From: Chitinophaga sp. S165
GTDB lineage: Bacteria; Bacteroidota; Bacteroidia; Chitinophagales; Chitinophagaceae
Length of the DNA: 64,000 bases
Direction: 5' to 3'
Assembly (NCBI RefSeq): GCF_003182155.1
Contig: NZ_QGTG01000006.1
Coordinates: forward strand, 310,001-374,000
Under the pieces are notes generated by a model. That model saw only the letters and a list, made by a program, of their open reading frames with translations, was not told the origin of the DNA and did no database searches. Both the position numbers and the translations under genes were made by a program. Numbering within the stretch: the first letter of the stretch is position 1; every line of letters begins with the position of its first letter. Below, piece after piece: positions 33,924-42,821 of this stretch.

Positions 33924-35333
33924 ATGAAGCTCGTTATGAAGAAATATCTTGTTACAGCGTTTTCGATGTTCGCAATAACTGCGGCTGCAGATGCTACCGT
34001 ACGTCCCAGCAGTCTTTTCTCGCATCATATGATCTTACAGAAAGGAGTGGCTGTACCGGTTTGGGGCCGTGCTGATGAAGGGGAGAAGGTAGTGGTTAAG
34101 TTTAACGGACAGGTAGTCTCTACCGTGGCAAAGAATGGCAAATGGATGGTGAAACTGGCGCCAATGCCATACATTACCACTCCGCAGGAAATGACCATTA
34201 CAGGACAGAATACGATATCGATCAAGGACGTTCTTGTTGGTGAAGTGTGGTTGTGCAGCGGCCAGTCCAATATGGAGCGGCAACTGGGACCAAGACCTCC
34301 ACAGCAACCTATTACCGATTGGGAGAAGGAGCGCGATGCTGCTAATTATCCGATGATCAGAGAGTATTATGTGCCTTTAAAATATGCTGCAGAGAAAGTG
34401 GAAGACGTACAGCAACGGTGGACGGTTTGTTCTCCGCAGACGGTATCTGATTTCTCAGCTGTAGGATATTTTTTTGCGAGGGAGCTGTATAAACGTTTGA
34501 ATATTCCTGTAGGTATTATCTTTTCCGCTTATGGAGGTACGCCTGCAGAAGATTGGACAAGTAAGCCTGCGCTGGAAGGCAATCCTCAACTGGCAGAGCT
34601 GGTAAAGAACTATGACAAGCCAGTTGAAGGTTACCGGCCTGCCGGTAAGTTAATGAGCGGTCTTTATAACGGTATGATCGCCCCATTGATCCCTTATGCC
34701 ATTAAGGGAGTAGCCTGGTACCAGGGCGAAGCAAACCGGGACTGGCCAAAGGAATATCAGGTGATCCTTCCGAATATGATCCGGAACTGGCGGACTGACT
34801 TTGGCCAGGGAGATTTCCCTTTCCTTATTGTGCAGATCGCGCCGTATAAGGACATGACGCCAGAGATCAGGGAAGCACAGCTAAAGGTATCAGAACGGGT
34901 GAAGAATACTGCGCTGATCGTGACAACAGATTGCGGGGATGCGAACGATATTCATCCTACCCATAAACAACCTGTTGGCGAGCGATTAGGCATTGCTGCC
35001 TGTGGATTGGCCTATCATCAGAAGATAGCGTATTCAGGGCCACTATTTGCGTCTCAGAAGATTAATGGTAATGATGTAGTGCTGAACTTCAGTCATACCG
35101 CAAAAGGGCTTCGTGCGAAAGATAACGGGACACTATCCGGGTTTACAATAGCTGGTGCAGATAAGAAGTTTGTACCTGCTACTGCGGAGATCAGGGGGAA
35201 TACAGTCGTTGTACACAGTGCATCGGTGTCCCAGCCTGTAGCGGTGCGTTATGGCTGGGCGAATGTACCGGAGTGTAATTTGTATAATTCAGCAGGACTA
35301 CCTGCATCGCCGTTCAGGACGGATTCGGAATAG
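33924..35333 (+). CDS. Sialate O-acetylesterase-like SGNH hydrolase
   Basis: Exported carbohydrate esterase (sialate O-acetylesterase family, GDSL/SGNH fold). A signal peptide (ending ADA) leads to an N-terminal beta region, then WLCSGQSNME with the catalytic Ser near residue 114, GVAWYQGEANR, and the Asp/His block DIHPTHK near 343. These enzymes remove acetyl groups from sugars such as sialic acids or plant glycans; the substrate is not proven. ATG 33924 or 33936 is possible, with MKKYLVTAF at the latter looking more like a signal start. It follows the GH2 gene by 11 bp and probably removes acetyl decorations that block it. Confidence 0.88.
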   Translation: MKLVMKKYLVTAFSMFAITAAADATVRPSSLFSHHMILQKGVAVPVWGRADEGEKVVVKFNGQVVSTVAKNGKWMVKLAPMPYITTPQEMTITGQNTISIKDVLVGEVWLCSGQSNMERQLGPRPPQQPITDWEKERDAANYPMIREYYVPLKYAAEKVEDVQQRWTVCSPQTVSDFSAVGYFFARELYKRLNIPVGIIFSAYGGTPAEDWTSKPALEGNPQLAELVKNYDKPVEGYRPAGKLMSGLYNGMIAPLIPYAIKGVAWYQGEANRDWPKEYQVILPNMIRNWRTDFGQGDFPFLIVQIAPYKDMTPEIREAQLKVSERVKNTALIVTTDCGDANDIHPTHKQPVGERLGIAACGLAYHQKIAYSGPLFASQKINGNDVVLNFSHTAKGLRAKDNGTLSGFTIAGADKKFVPATAEIRGNTVVVHSASVSQPVAVRYGWANVPECNLYNSAGLPASPFRTDSE

Positions 35334-35342
35334 TATTGCTTT

Positions 35343-35386
35343 AAAAAAGTCGGGCCTCAGTGATAAACTGAGGCCCGACTTTTATT
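35343..35386. terminator. Strong bidirectional terminator
   Basis: A 16-bp perfect stem (35345-35360 with 35368-35383, 7-base loop) with A and T runs on both flanks separates the esterase gene from the convergent fic gene. Confidence 0.9.
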
Positions 35387-35407
35387 GTTAGATCCTTAAG
35401 ATCAGAA

Positions 35408-36904
35408 CTATTCTAACTCAAATATTTTTCGATATTCCGTTTGCATTCTTTCAATTTCCTGATCTGTTAATTTGGAGAATTGTGATCTCCTGCGTTTTGG
35501 GAATATGCCTTTATTTTGATGTAAAAACAAAATCATTAGATTAATATCCCGATCCGGCATGTCCACGACATCTTGCAATGCTCGTTTCACTTCATCATAC
35601 CTTTGTATGAATAGTAATTCTTCCGGCATATCCTCTTTTAACGTTGCATAAATTGTTTCAGCCAGATAGACACAATGGTCAGTCAAATCCGGGAAACGGA
35701 AGTAGGGTTCAACCTCCTGCGGGTTTATGACTTCAATTCCACCTTCCTTATTCTTGTTATACTTTATCAGTTGCATTAGTGGTTTGGAATATTTTTCAAG
35801 TATGGAGTCATACTGACGTATATTATTCAGCATATGAGCCGACACCGGAATGATCAAGCCTTTAGGAACAACTCCATCATGTACTAATATATCATGAATT
35901 AAAAACCGGTGAAGTCTTCCGTTACCGTCCTCAAACGGATGAATAAAAACAAAGCCAAAGGAAATGATAGCGGCTCTGATTTCAGGCGGTATACCGGTAG
36001 ATCTATTAGAAACATCCACGAGGCCACTCATCAGGGAAGGAACAAAAGCCGGGGGCGGACATACGTAATGGATCATATCTATGTATCCCGGCAATGATTG
36101 TCCGATGTAGTTTTGAAAATTTCTGAATCCACCAGCTGCGAACCTACTATCTACGATGGCATTTTGTAATTGTGTCAGACGTTGTTCATCCAGTAATTTT
36201 TCCGTTTCCTCTGCGCCGGCTTGTATAAGTAAAGTTACAAACTTCTCTGTTCTATCTGGAGTAGGCTGTTCTTTTTCTATTTCATAGGAAGATTTTGTCT
36301 CTTTGCTGTATAGATAATTGATAGCTCTGTAGAAAACGGTTGAAGAGAACTCTGTTTTGAGCTGTTCTATCTTTTCGGTAATATCCTGTTTGAGTAATTC
36401 CTTAAGCTTATTTGTTTTTCGTACGACGGGACAAAACGCGGCTGTACCTAACAAATTATTATTAATACGCCAACGAGGGTCTTTAATAATATTACCGGTA
36501 ATGTATCTATTGTTGTCTAACAGGTCTATATAATTTCCGGTTATTGGCTTTGTTATTTTCAACTGTTTGCCAGTTAAAAACTCAAACCAAAAACCTATCC
36601 TTCTGGCATATTTCCCTGATGGGGATACTTCAATAAATTTTTCTATATCCTCTCGTTCAATCTTTTCAAATACTTTCCCCAAGAAGGGCAGATTCAAATC
36701 ATCATATTTCAATGAAAATTCCAAATGAGCTACGGACATATCTTCGGAAGGTGCGTACTTTTTGGTATATGTCTGCTCAATATTTCCCCTGTTAGTAATT
36801 TCTATAGCGTTATTGCTTCCAATAAACGAGCAATGTGTCAATGTATATCCAGAGATATTATATTTTTCCTTCAACCATTGACTGCCTGCTGGTTTTAAAT
36901 CCAT
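35408..36904 (-). CDS. Fic-domain AMP-transferase family protein
   Basis: Fic proteins transfer AMP or other nucleotide parts to target proteins. The active-site motif HPFEDGNGRLHR (about residues 318-330) matches HPFx(D/E)GNGRxxR fully, including the catalytic His and the phosphate-binding GNGR. An inhibitory-helix-like SxxxE, in SSYEIEKE near 205, precedes the Fic core as in class II proteins, but the next residue is Lys, not Gly or Asn. The N-terminal 190 residues are unlike known Fic partners, and the C-terminal 80 residues are charged helices. The gene is clearly more AT-rich than its neighbours, suggesting acquisition. An inverted repeat and 30-bp tandem repeats lie directly upstream. 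No antitoxin partner gene is adjacent. Confidence 0.92.
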   Translation of the reverse strand: MDLKPAGSQWLKEKYNISGYTLTHCSFIGSNNAIEITNRGNIEQTYTKKYAPSEDMSVAHLEFSLKYDDLNLPFLGKVFEKIEREDIEKFIEVSPSGKYARRIGFWFEFLTGKQLKITKPITGNYIDLLDNNRYITGNIIKDPRWRINNNLLGTAAFCPVVRKTNKLKELLKQDITEKIEQLKTEFSSTVFYRAINYLYSKETKSSYEIEKEQPTPDRTEKFVTLLIQAGAEETEKLLDEQRLTQLQNAIVDSRFAAGGFRNFQNYIGQSLPGYIDMIHYVCPPPAFVPSLMSGLVDVSNRSTGIPPEIRAAIISFGFVFIHPFEDGNGRLHRFLIHDILVHDGVVPKGLIIPVSAHMLNNIRQYDSILEKYSKPLMQLIKYNKNKEGGIEVINPQEVEPYFRFPDLTDHCVYLAETIYATLKEDMPEELLFIQRYDEVKRALQDVVDMPDRDINLMILFLHQNKGIFPKRRRSQFSKLTDQEIERMQTEYRKIFELE

Positions 36905-36913
36905 ATCCTCATG

Positions 36914-36945
36914 TTTACAGTAAATCTAATACTTAATACTGTAAA
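36914..36945 (-). promoter_or_regulatory. Inverted repeat directly upstream of the fic gene
   Basis: TTTACAGTA (36914-36922) and TACTGTAAA (36937-36945) are perfect 9-bp inverted arms with a 14-base spacer. The repeat begins about 10 bp before the fic start, so a protein bound there would block the promoter or the ribosome. Autoregulation is possible. Confidence 0.55.
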
Positions 36946-36947
36946 AC

Positions 36948-37015
36948 GATTATTTCTGGGTAAAAATGAGGAAAAATGATTATTTCGGGGCGAAAATGAG
37001 GAAAAATGATTATTT
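36948..37015. repeat. 30-bp tandem repeat, about 2.3 copies
   Basis: Unit 36948-36977 is repeated at 36978-37007 with a few changes, and a third copy starts with GATTATTT at 37008. It lies upstream of the fic inverted repeat in otherwise gene-free AT-rich DNA. Confidence 0.8.
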
Positions 37016-37074
37016 ACTCCGATTTATCTTATCCCAACATGAAACTATGGTCCTCAAGGGTTGTAAATGAGAAA

Positions 37075-37105
37075 GGCTGCGCCTCAAAGCATTAGCACAG
37101 CCCTT
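37075..37105 (-). terminator. Possible terminator of the phosphodiesterase gene
   Basis: GGCTGCGC (37075-37082) pairs with GCACAGCC (37095-37102) with one wobble, and on the minus strand a TTTCT tail follows. It lies just after the minus-strand stop at 37130. Confidence 0.5.
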
Positions 37106-37129
37106 CTTTGTTGGCATCTGATGTATGAA

Positions 37130-38434
37130 CTATTTTGATAGCAGTCCAGCGGGTATTTTGCCTTCTGCTGATGGCAGTGACAGGCCTAACAGTTTTGCCA
37201 GTGCTGGTGCGATATCACGGAGGTTCATTTCAGGAATGACACCACCTTCTGTTATGCCAGGGCCACAGGCTACAAAGCCGGTACGTATTTCGCGGAAGTC
37301 AGGATAATAACCATGTGTGCCGCCTTTACCAGGTTTGATGGCATCGCCGGTCATAGCGTTACCGAATGAGGCATTATTTTCGCCGCTGAGAGCGAAGGCC
37401 ACTTCAGGATTACCACCTACTTTGTCGAGTTGTTTACGATCGATGATACGGATGTATTTTTTCTCTTCTGCAGGCAGATTAGCTAAGATCTCGTTCACCT
37501 GCTTTAATGTTTTGCTGTCGTTTTTATCTTTCAGGTATAGATAGCTGGAACCTCCTACGGAATTGAACTGGGCTTTCCAGTCATCTTTTTTCACATCTGT
37601 GATCAGTCCTGCTTTCGTTAACCATACATTGGGATTTATGCTTGTTTTTACGTCAAGGAAGCCATGGTCGCCGGTAACGATCAGTACTGTGTTTTCCCAG
37701 ATACCTGCCTCTTTCAGGGCGTCGATGATAATGCCTACACTACTGTCGGCATCAGCTACTGCTGCGCTTACACGCTCACCCTGACGTCCCTGTTCGTGCT
37801 GATAATGGTCCACAGAGAAGAAGTGGATGGTCATCAGATTAGGCTGGTCTTTTTTAATAACGTATGATGCGATAGCTGCAACGTTGTGATCTTTTCCATA
37901 TTCAATCCGCGAAGCGTTGTTGAAGACATCTTTCTTCAGCGTTGCGATGAACCCTTCAGGCTTTGAATATTTCTCTCTTACTGCATCACCCAAACCACCG
38001 ATGTCGGGGATGTTGTACATTACCGGAGCATCCGCAGAAACCGGCCAGAGCAAAGCTGCCACCTTCAAGCCTTTTTGCTGTGCAACGCTCCAGATGGTCG
38101 GTACTTTTATAGCGCTATCGTTCCAGTAGTTTTTGCCGGTAGGGCCGTTCGGTTCAAACATGTTATTGTAGTAAATGCCATGTTTCACCGGCCATACGCC
38201 TGTTACGATGGTCGTATGTGATGGGTAGGTCATAGAAGGGAACACACTGTTTACGCCTTTCGCCTGCACTCCCTTTTTAGCTATCTGTTGCAGATGAGTT
38301 GCGTGCCAGGAAGTATCAAGATAGAAGTCCGGGCGGAAGCCATCAATTGTAATTAATACAATATGCTTAGCCTTCTGGGCAAACACGCCGGTTGCGAGTA
38401 ACGATAGAATAAAAAGTGCAAATCCCTTTTTCAT
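37130..38434 (-). CDS. NPP-type alkaline phosphatase superfamily phosphodiesterase
   Basis: Exported metallo-phosphodiesterase of the nucleotide pyrophosphatase/phosphodiesterase type. A signal peptide (ending GVFAQ) is followed by the metal ligand Asp in ITIDGFRPD and the nucleophile Thr in FPSMTYPSHTT (about residue 70). Later metal ligands lie in VDHYQHEQG, TGDHGF and GTHGYY. The 434 residues are typical of bacterial NPP enzymes that cleave nucleotide or phospholipid-like diesters. The substrate is unknown. It stands alone and ends in a weak terminator. Confidence 0.9.
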   Translation of the reverse strand: MKKGFALFILSLLATGVFAQKAKHIVLITIDGFRPDFYLDTSWHATHLQQIAKKGVQAKGVNSVFPSMTYPSHTTIVTGVWPVKHGIYYNNMFEPNGPTGKNYWNDSAIKVPTIWSVAQQKGLKVAALLWPVSADAPVMYNIPDIGGLGDAVREKYSKPEGFIATLKKDVFNNASRIEYGKDHNVAAIASYVIKKDQPNLMTIHFFSVDHYQHEQGRQGERVSAAVADADSSVGIIIDALKEAGIWENTVLIVTGDHGFLDVKTSINPNVWLTKAGLITDVKKDDWKAQFNSVGGSSYLYLKDKNDSKTLKQVNEILANLPAEEKKYIRIIDRKQLDKVGGNPEVAFALSGENNASFGNAMTGDAIKPGKGGTHGYYPDFREIRTGFVACGPGITEGGVIPEMNLRDIAPALAKLLGLSLPSAEGKIPAGLLSK

Positions 38435-38691
38435 AATTGTAAATTCTTGTATCTAATAATGTTATAGAGCCGCGTAAAGATATTTCCTGGAATACTGTAA
38501 CTGTGTTAAGTTTATATTATCTGCTATTGAAATTAATAGTGGGGGAGTGATACGCGGTAGCGGTGGTTAACAATTTGGTAATGTAACCGACGGGGTTGTG
38601 GTGTTAATATTGCGGGGCGGGGCTACAAACAAGGTGATCTTTGACTGGGTCGATCGGCGTAGAATATAAAATTATTGTAAATAGATTGAAG

Positions 38692-39963
38692 ATGAATAAA
38701 TCATGTAAGCGGTTTGTTGTATTGGTGGTTTTGTTTTTTGTGTCGTTGCATGCGGGTGCACAAGTATTTGAGGGCTGGAAGAAAGGAAATCTTGATATTC
38801 ATTTCATTACCACGGGAAGGGGAGATTGTGCTTTTATGATCATGCCGGATGGGACAACGATGCTGATAGACGCCGGTGAGCTGAACCCGGCCGATCCCCG
38901 CACTCAATCGGCACGTACAGCCCCTTTACAGCCCGATAACAGTCAGCCGGCATATGCGTGGGTGGCGGATTATATCAAAGGGGTGAACCCGTCTGCATGG
39001 ATTGATTATGCGATGATCACACATTTTCATGATGATCATTTCGGCGGCATGTATAAAGGTGCGAAAGCGGCTGCGGAAGGAAAATACTATCTGACAGGAA
39101 TAACAGGGGTAGGGGATAGAATTCCTATCAGGAAGATCGTGGACCGTGGTTATCCTGATTATAATTATCCGGTTGATCTGAAAAAGAAGATTAAACAGTT
39201 GGGTGATGACGGGGAGCTGCAACAACTGGGCAATTACATCAACTTCATCGAATACCAGACAAGTCATAAGGGAATGAAGGCGGAACGTTTCAGGACGGGT
39301 AGTAAAGACCAGTTTGTGATGGTGGAAGATGCTGCTGCATATCCGGCGTTTCATATCAGGAATATTATGTCCAACGGTTTTATATGGAACGGAACGGGAG
39401 AGAATGTGTTCAATCATTTTGCCAATACAGGGGGAATGCTGCCGGATGAGAATAATGCCGGTTGCGGCATAAGAGCCCAATACGGGAACTTCAGCATCTT
39501 CTTTGCTGCAGATATCCAGGGTGTTGTTAACTACGGAGAACCGGCCTGTAATGATATGGAAAGTGCTGTAGCGCCTATTGTAGGTCAGGTGGATGTTGCT
39601 ACGATGAGCCATCATGGCAACAGGAATGCACTCAATGTAAACTATATCCAGACGCTGCGGCCACGGGTATGGATACAACAGGTGTGGTCAAGTGATCATC
39701 CTGGCCATGAAGTGCTGATCCGCCTTACTTCACGGGCTACTAATCCGTATCCGCATGATATGTTTGCCACCAATATGCTGGAGGCAAATAAACTGGTGAT
39801 CGGGCCTGCGTTAGAGAATGCATATAAAAGTACCAATGGGCATATTGTGATACGTGTAGCTCCGGGTGGAGGGTCGTATAATATTTTTGTGCTGGATTCT
39901 TTTAAAAAGGGGCAGCAAGTGAAGAATACGTTCGGTCCTTATGTAGCGGGCGGAAAGCGGTAA
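38692..39963 (+). CDS. Exported MBL-fold hydrolase (ComEC/Rec2-like metallo-beta-lactamase domain)
   Basis: Metallo-beta-lactamase-fold protein with a signal peptide (ending AGAQ). The zinc motif THFHDDHFGG (about residue 109; HxHxDH) is intact, and GRGDCAFMIMPDGTTMLIDAGE (split by a Pro turn) and the later MSHHGNRNALN match the ComEC C-terminal type of MBL domain, whose members include phosphodiesterases and nucleases. The C-terminal half is beta-rich. The ATG at 38692 is chosen over the TTG at 38641, as the signal peptide starts there. Substrate and partner are not evident. Confidence 0.85.
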   Translation: MNKSCKRFVVLVVLFFVSLHAGAQVFEGWKKGNLDIHFITTGRGDCAFMIMPDGTTMLIDAGELNPADPRTQSARTAPLQPDNSQPAYAWVADYIKGVNPSAWIDYAMITHFHDDHFGGMYKGAKAAAEGKYYLTGITGVGDRIPIRKIVDRGYPDYNYPVDLKKKIKQLGDDGELQQLGNYINFIEYQTSHKGMKAERFRTGSKDQFVMVEDAAAYPAFHIRNIMSNGFIWNGTGENVFNHFANTGGMLPDENNAGCGIRAQYGNFSIFFAADIQGVVNYGEPACNDMESAVAPIVGQVDVATMSHHGNRNALNVNYIQTLRPRVWIQQVWSSDHPGHEVLIRLTSRATNPYPHDMFATNMLEANKLVIGPALENAYKSTNGHIVIRVAPGGGSYNIFVLDSFKKGQQVKNTFGPYVAGGKR

Positions 39964-40026
39964 ACAGGGGTGAAAATTGGGAGTTCAGCCTAAAATGGTT
40001 ATTATTAAGGTAATAATTCCTTTACT

Positions 40027-40734
40027 ATGCCTAAATCTGTCTCTTTAACCCTCTTGTTTGCGTTATCGTTTCCCTTCCTGGCATTTGCGAAAACTGATTC
40101 AATACCGTCAAAATATTTCAGTCTTGGTCCGCGAAAAGCTGGGATCTGCTTTGGTGATGCGCCGGTTTATTCCGGCTTTAAGTTTGGCCTGTTAAATGAT
40201 GATGTCAGAAAGATGAACGGCTTTGATGTCAGCCTGTTGAATGTAGACCGTGATTATGAAGGCATTACTAACGGTATCTCAATTGGTGCAGGTCTCAATT
40301 CAATAAGCAGGAACAATGGTATTGCCATTGCAGGAATATGGAATACCGTATCGCGGGAAAACGGAATAATGCTATCTCCTATCAATTTAGTGCAGAAAAT
40401 GAACGGATATGTAGCGGGTGCGGTCCTGGTTGCAGACACATTAAATGGTTTGGTAACCAGTTATACGTTGCAAAGCAGGCAAAAGGAGGGGGATTCTTTA
40501 CGGAACAGGGTGAACGGGATGGCCATCTGTATTATTTTCACGAATGTCAATGAAGTGAGGGGCGTGGCTATTTCAGCATATAATTCTTCTTATCAGCATA
40601 AAGGGCTTGCTGTAGGAGGCTTTAACAAAACAAACCGGTTAAAAGGCGTGCAGCTCGGGTTATATAATATAGCGATGAACAATCCTAAAGGGCTCAGACG
40701 GTTGCCACTGATAAATGCGCATTTCGGGAAGTAA
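40027..40734 (+). CDS. Exported surface-repeat protein (LA_2272-like)
   Basis: A signal peptide (ending FAKT) is followed by a chain of short repeats with the pattern N-G-(I/V)-x-(I/V)-(A/G), for example NGISIGAG, NGIAIAGI, NGIMLSPI, NGYVAGAV, RGVAISAY, KGLAVGGF and KGVQLGLY. Each adds one strand and turn, as in the LA_2272 surface-repeat family and similar beta-solenoids or barrels. It is probably an outer-membrane or surface protein of unknown role. The gene-free DNA before and after it holds nothing recognisable. Confidence 0.72.
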   Translation: MPKSVSLTLLFALSFPFLAFAKTDSIPSKYFSLGPRKAGICFGDAPVYSGFKFGLLNDDVRKMNGFDVSLLNVDRDYEGITNGISIGAGLNSISRNNGIAIAGIWNTVSRENGIMLSPINLVQKMNGYVAGAVLVADTLNGLVTSYTLQSRQKEGDSLRNRVNGMAICIIFTNVNEVRGVAISAYNSSYQHKGLAVGGFNKTNRLKGVQLGLYNIAMNNPKGLRRLPLINAHFGK

Positions 40735-41022
40735 AAGGGAACAGGGCTTTACCGGACGTATCCCAGGTGTGTAATAGGGGAAACCATGCTGTATACCTGA
40801 AGCATCACAGGAGGGAAGGTGGACTTGATCAGGTGTTGGTCTTTTCCCGTACAATTGTGATGAAATGCAACGATAAGCTATATTATGATGAAGTACGGCA
40901 ATGGGAGGGCTGCTTCAGGGCTATGCTGTAGCTACGGGCAGGGGCCGGATATTAAAAGCGAAGGGTGGGTTATAACGTCAATGGATATTACTCTCAAAAT
41001 AGATCTTCAAGGGCGGGGAAGT

Positions 41023-41778
41023 CTATTCCCGTTGGATCGCCGGTTGATGTGCATGCACGTATGTAGCGCATAAAGGCATCTCCGGCCATAATACTGCCCG
41101 TTGCGGGTAGACGCTTTTCTTAAACGATACTGGTAATTGCAATTCTTTTACGGCAACTATGTCGGCGGCGAGGTATTGCCTGTTGCCGGATATTTCGTTG
41201 TTATGTATGCCTCTTACCTGTAAGGTGATGATAAGGGTACCTGAACCGGCTATATCCAGGGAAACGTCTGCTCCGGCGAAAGGCTGGCGGAGATCTATGT
41301 TCATTACAGCCGTTTCTGTACCGGTGATCTGATGCTTGTCGAAGTCGATACGGGTGGCAATTACTTTTACTTCCACCGCGCTGATGTCTTTGTAGTGCGC
41401 CAGGTTTTGCGGGGGAATATGCAATATTCCATTCCTGAAAAGCCTGGGTGCGATGCTAAAGAAACGGTCTGTTCCGGCGTACTGATTGAAACGGTAGCCT
41501 GTAATTGCAGTGAGGTTCCCGGCTGCTTCAATGAGCAGTTTGTTCAGGCGATTGACATGGCTGTTATCGCAGCGGATATCGAGATCGTCATAGAAGGCGT
41601 TACGGATAAGGCCTCCCTTCCTGCTGGCCAGGCCGAAGCGTCGGGCTGCATGCCGGGTGGCGGTAGTTTGCCTTACTATTTCAGGCATGCTGCGCAGGAA
41701 GTACTTTCCATTGCGCTGATAGCCGATGAGGTTACCGAGTTTACCGGTAAAGGTTATAAGAGAATTCTGGCGTGCCAT
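41023..41778 (-). CDS. Conserved-type Bacteroidetes hypothetical protein
   Basis: Function unknown. The start MARQNSLITFTGKLGNLIGY at 41778 resembles a Bacteroidetes group of short cytoplasmic proteins that open with MA(R/K)QN...GxIGN(L/I)xFY. The remainder is a mix of beta-rich and polar segments without catalytic signatures or a signal peptide. The frame is open to 41922 but the added part matches nothing, and MARQN is a far better start. A plus-strand frame of 149 codons over the same DNA is a shadow. Confidence 0.6.
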   Translation of the reverse strand: MARQNSLITFTGKLGNLIGYQRNGKYFLRSMPEIVRQTTATRHAARRFGLASRKGGLIRNAFYDDLDIRCDNSHVNRLNKLLIEAAGNLTAITGYRFNQYAGTDRFFSIAPRLFRNGILHIPPQNLAHYKDISAVEVKVIATRIDFDKHQITGTETAVMNIDLRQPFAGADVSLDIAGSGTLIITLQVRGIHNNEISGNRQYLAADIVAVKELQLPVSFKKSVYPQRAVLWPEMPLCATYVHAHQPAIQRE

Positions 41779-41918
41779 TAAAGATAATTTTGAGTATATA
41801 AATTTAGCACAATTCAGGGTGTGTTTGGGATTGATTAGTAGGAGATTATCCACAACCAGGCGGCGTTGATGTGGATAAAGGGAGAGTGTAACGGTTTGAG
41901 TTTTGCTACAATAAAAAT

Positions 41919-42305
41919 TCATGACCCCGTTAGCTTCTTCACATGAGCAAGCAAATCATCTACTGAAGATAATTTTATCTGCTCTCTCTTCTCGCTTAAT
42001 TCTGTTTTCTTTTCATAGCTAATTGATGGATCTTTCAGTAATTTCTCAATGTTTTTTACAGCCTTATTCCTTAACCTTCCAGCTCGTAATTTCTTAAAAT
42101 AGGTAGCTATCTCCGACCAGATGAAGTCCCAACATGATTTTATGATAATAGTTAATAGTGGAGCTAAAATTAATAACCAGGATTTGAATTGATTGCCTTC
42201 AGGTAGATTATTAGCTAAACTAGCAATCAACATTCCGCCACCTGCACCCGCTATATTGTCTTGTCTTATTGCTTTTGAGGATAACTGAGATTTTTTGCCT
42301 GCCAA
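41919..42305 (-). CDS. Small membrane protein of unknown function
   Basis: 128 residues. A Gly/Ala-rich hydrophobic stretch (about 18-34, IAGAGGGMLIASLANNL) is followed by a clear transmembrane helix (about 43-62, SWLLILAPLLTIIIKS) and a highly charged cytoplasmic tail rich in Lys and Leu that may form a coiled coil. No family is recognised. It is 7 bp downstream of the 42313-42528 gene on the same strand, so the two are probably one operon. Its base composition is clearly more AT-rich than neighbouring genes. Confidence 0.65.
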   Translation of the reverse strand: MAGKKSQLSSKAIRQDNIAGAGGGMLIASLANNLPEGNQFKSWLLILAPLLTIIIKSCWDFIWSEIATYFKKLRAGRLRNKAVKNIEKLLKDPSISYEKKTELSEKREQIKLSSVDDLLAHVKKLTGS

Positions 42306-42312
42306 ATAATAA

Positions 42313-42528
42313 CTATTTAAGTCCTAGTAATATATCCGCAAATCGTTCGACTTTATCAACATTGTTTTTTTTATTCAGGTCAAGTTCCACTACTTCACCA
42401 CTCAATTTACTTTCGACAGTAATTTTATTAACCTTTTTAAATGTTTTGAATGAAAGTCTTATAATTGGGATAGTTATTGACAACCCAAATATTACGGCAA
42501 TTGTTATAGTAACGATTGTATTAGCCAT
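42313..42528 (-). CDS. Very small membrane protein of unknown function
   Basis: 71 residues: one N-terminal transmembrane helix (about 4-24) and a short soluble part of two predicted strands and a helix (ITVESKLSGEVVELDL then VDKVERFADILLG). By eye this tail resembles the C-terminal strand-strand-helix of small effector-associated membrane components, but the likeness is weak. It is the first gene of an AT-rich two-gene unit with the 41919-42305 product. A plus-strand frame over the same DNA is judged a shadow. Confidence 0.6.
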   Translation of the reverse strand: MANTIVTITIAVIFGLSITIPIIRLSFKTFKKVNKITVESKLSGEVVELDLNKKNNVDKVERFADILLGLK

Positions 42529-42821
42529 ATTGAGTTCTATTTGCGGTAAAGATAGTGATTTCTAAAAAAAAATATATTTTTCCTTTAAAATATTTACAGC
42601 ATAATTTTATGATTATCAGATTGTTAACTACCGGTTCCTTATTTTCAATATACTGTCAGCTTTTTTCTGGTAATCAGAAGTTTTCCCTAGAACTGGTGCA
42701 CTACCGGAAAACAGAAATAGATATTATTGTATTTTAATATCTATCTTTATCTTGTGTAAACGTTCATCAGCAGAAATTTGAAAAGGGGACAATCTCCGAC
42801 TATTTATACCCAAATACCTAT

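Noticed and set aside
36948..37015. CRISPR array
   Set aside because: The units are directly joined without spacers and there are fewer than three copies.
41332..41781. 149-codon plus-strand frame
   Set aside because: It is antisense to the 41023-41778 gene, whose start matches a Bacteroidetes pattern.
42269..42565. 98-codon plus-strand frame over the two small membrane genes
   Set aside because: Its hydrophobic, Ser/Leu-rich product is what the reverse of a membrane-protein gene yields. The minus-strand pair has better spacing.
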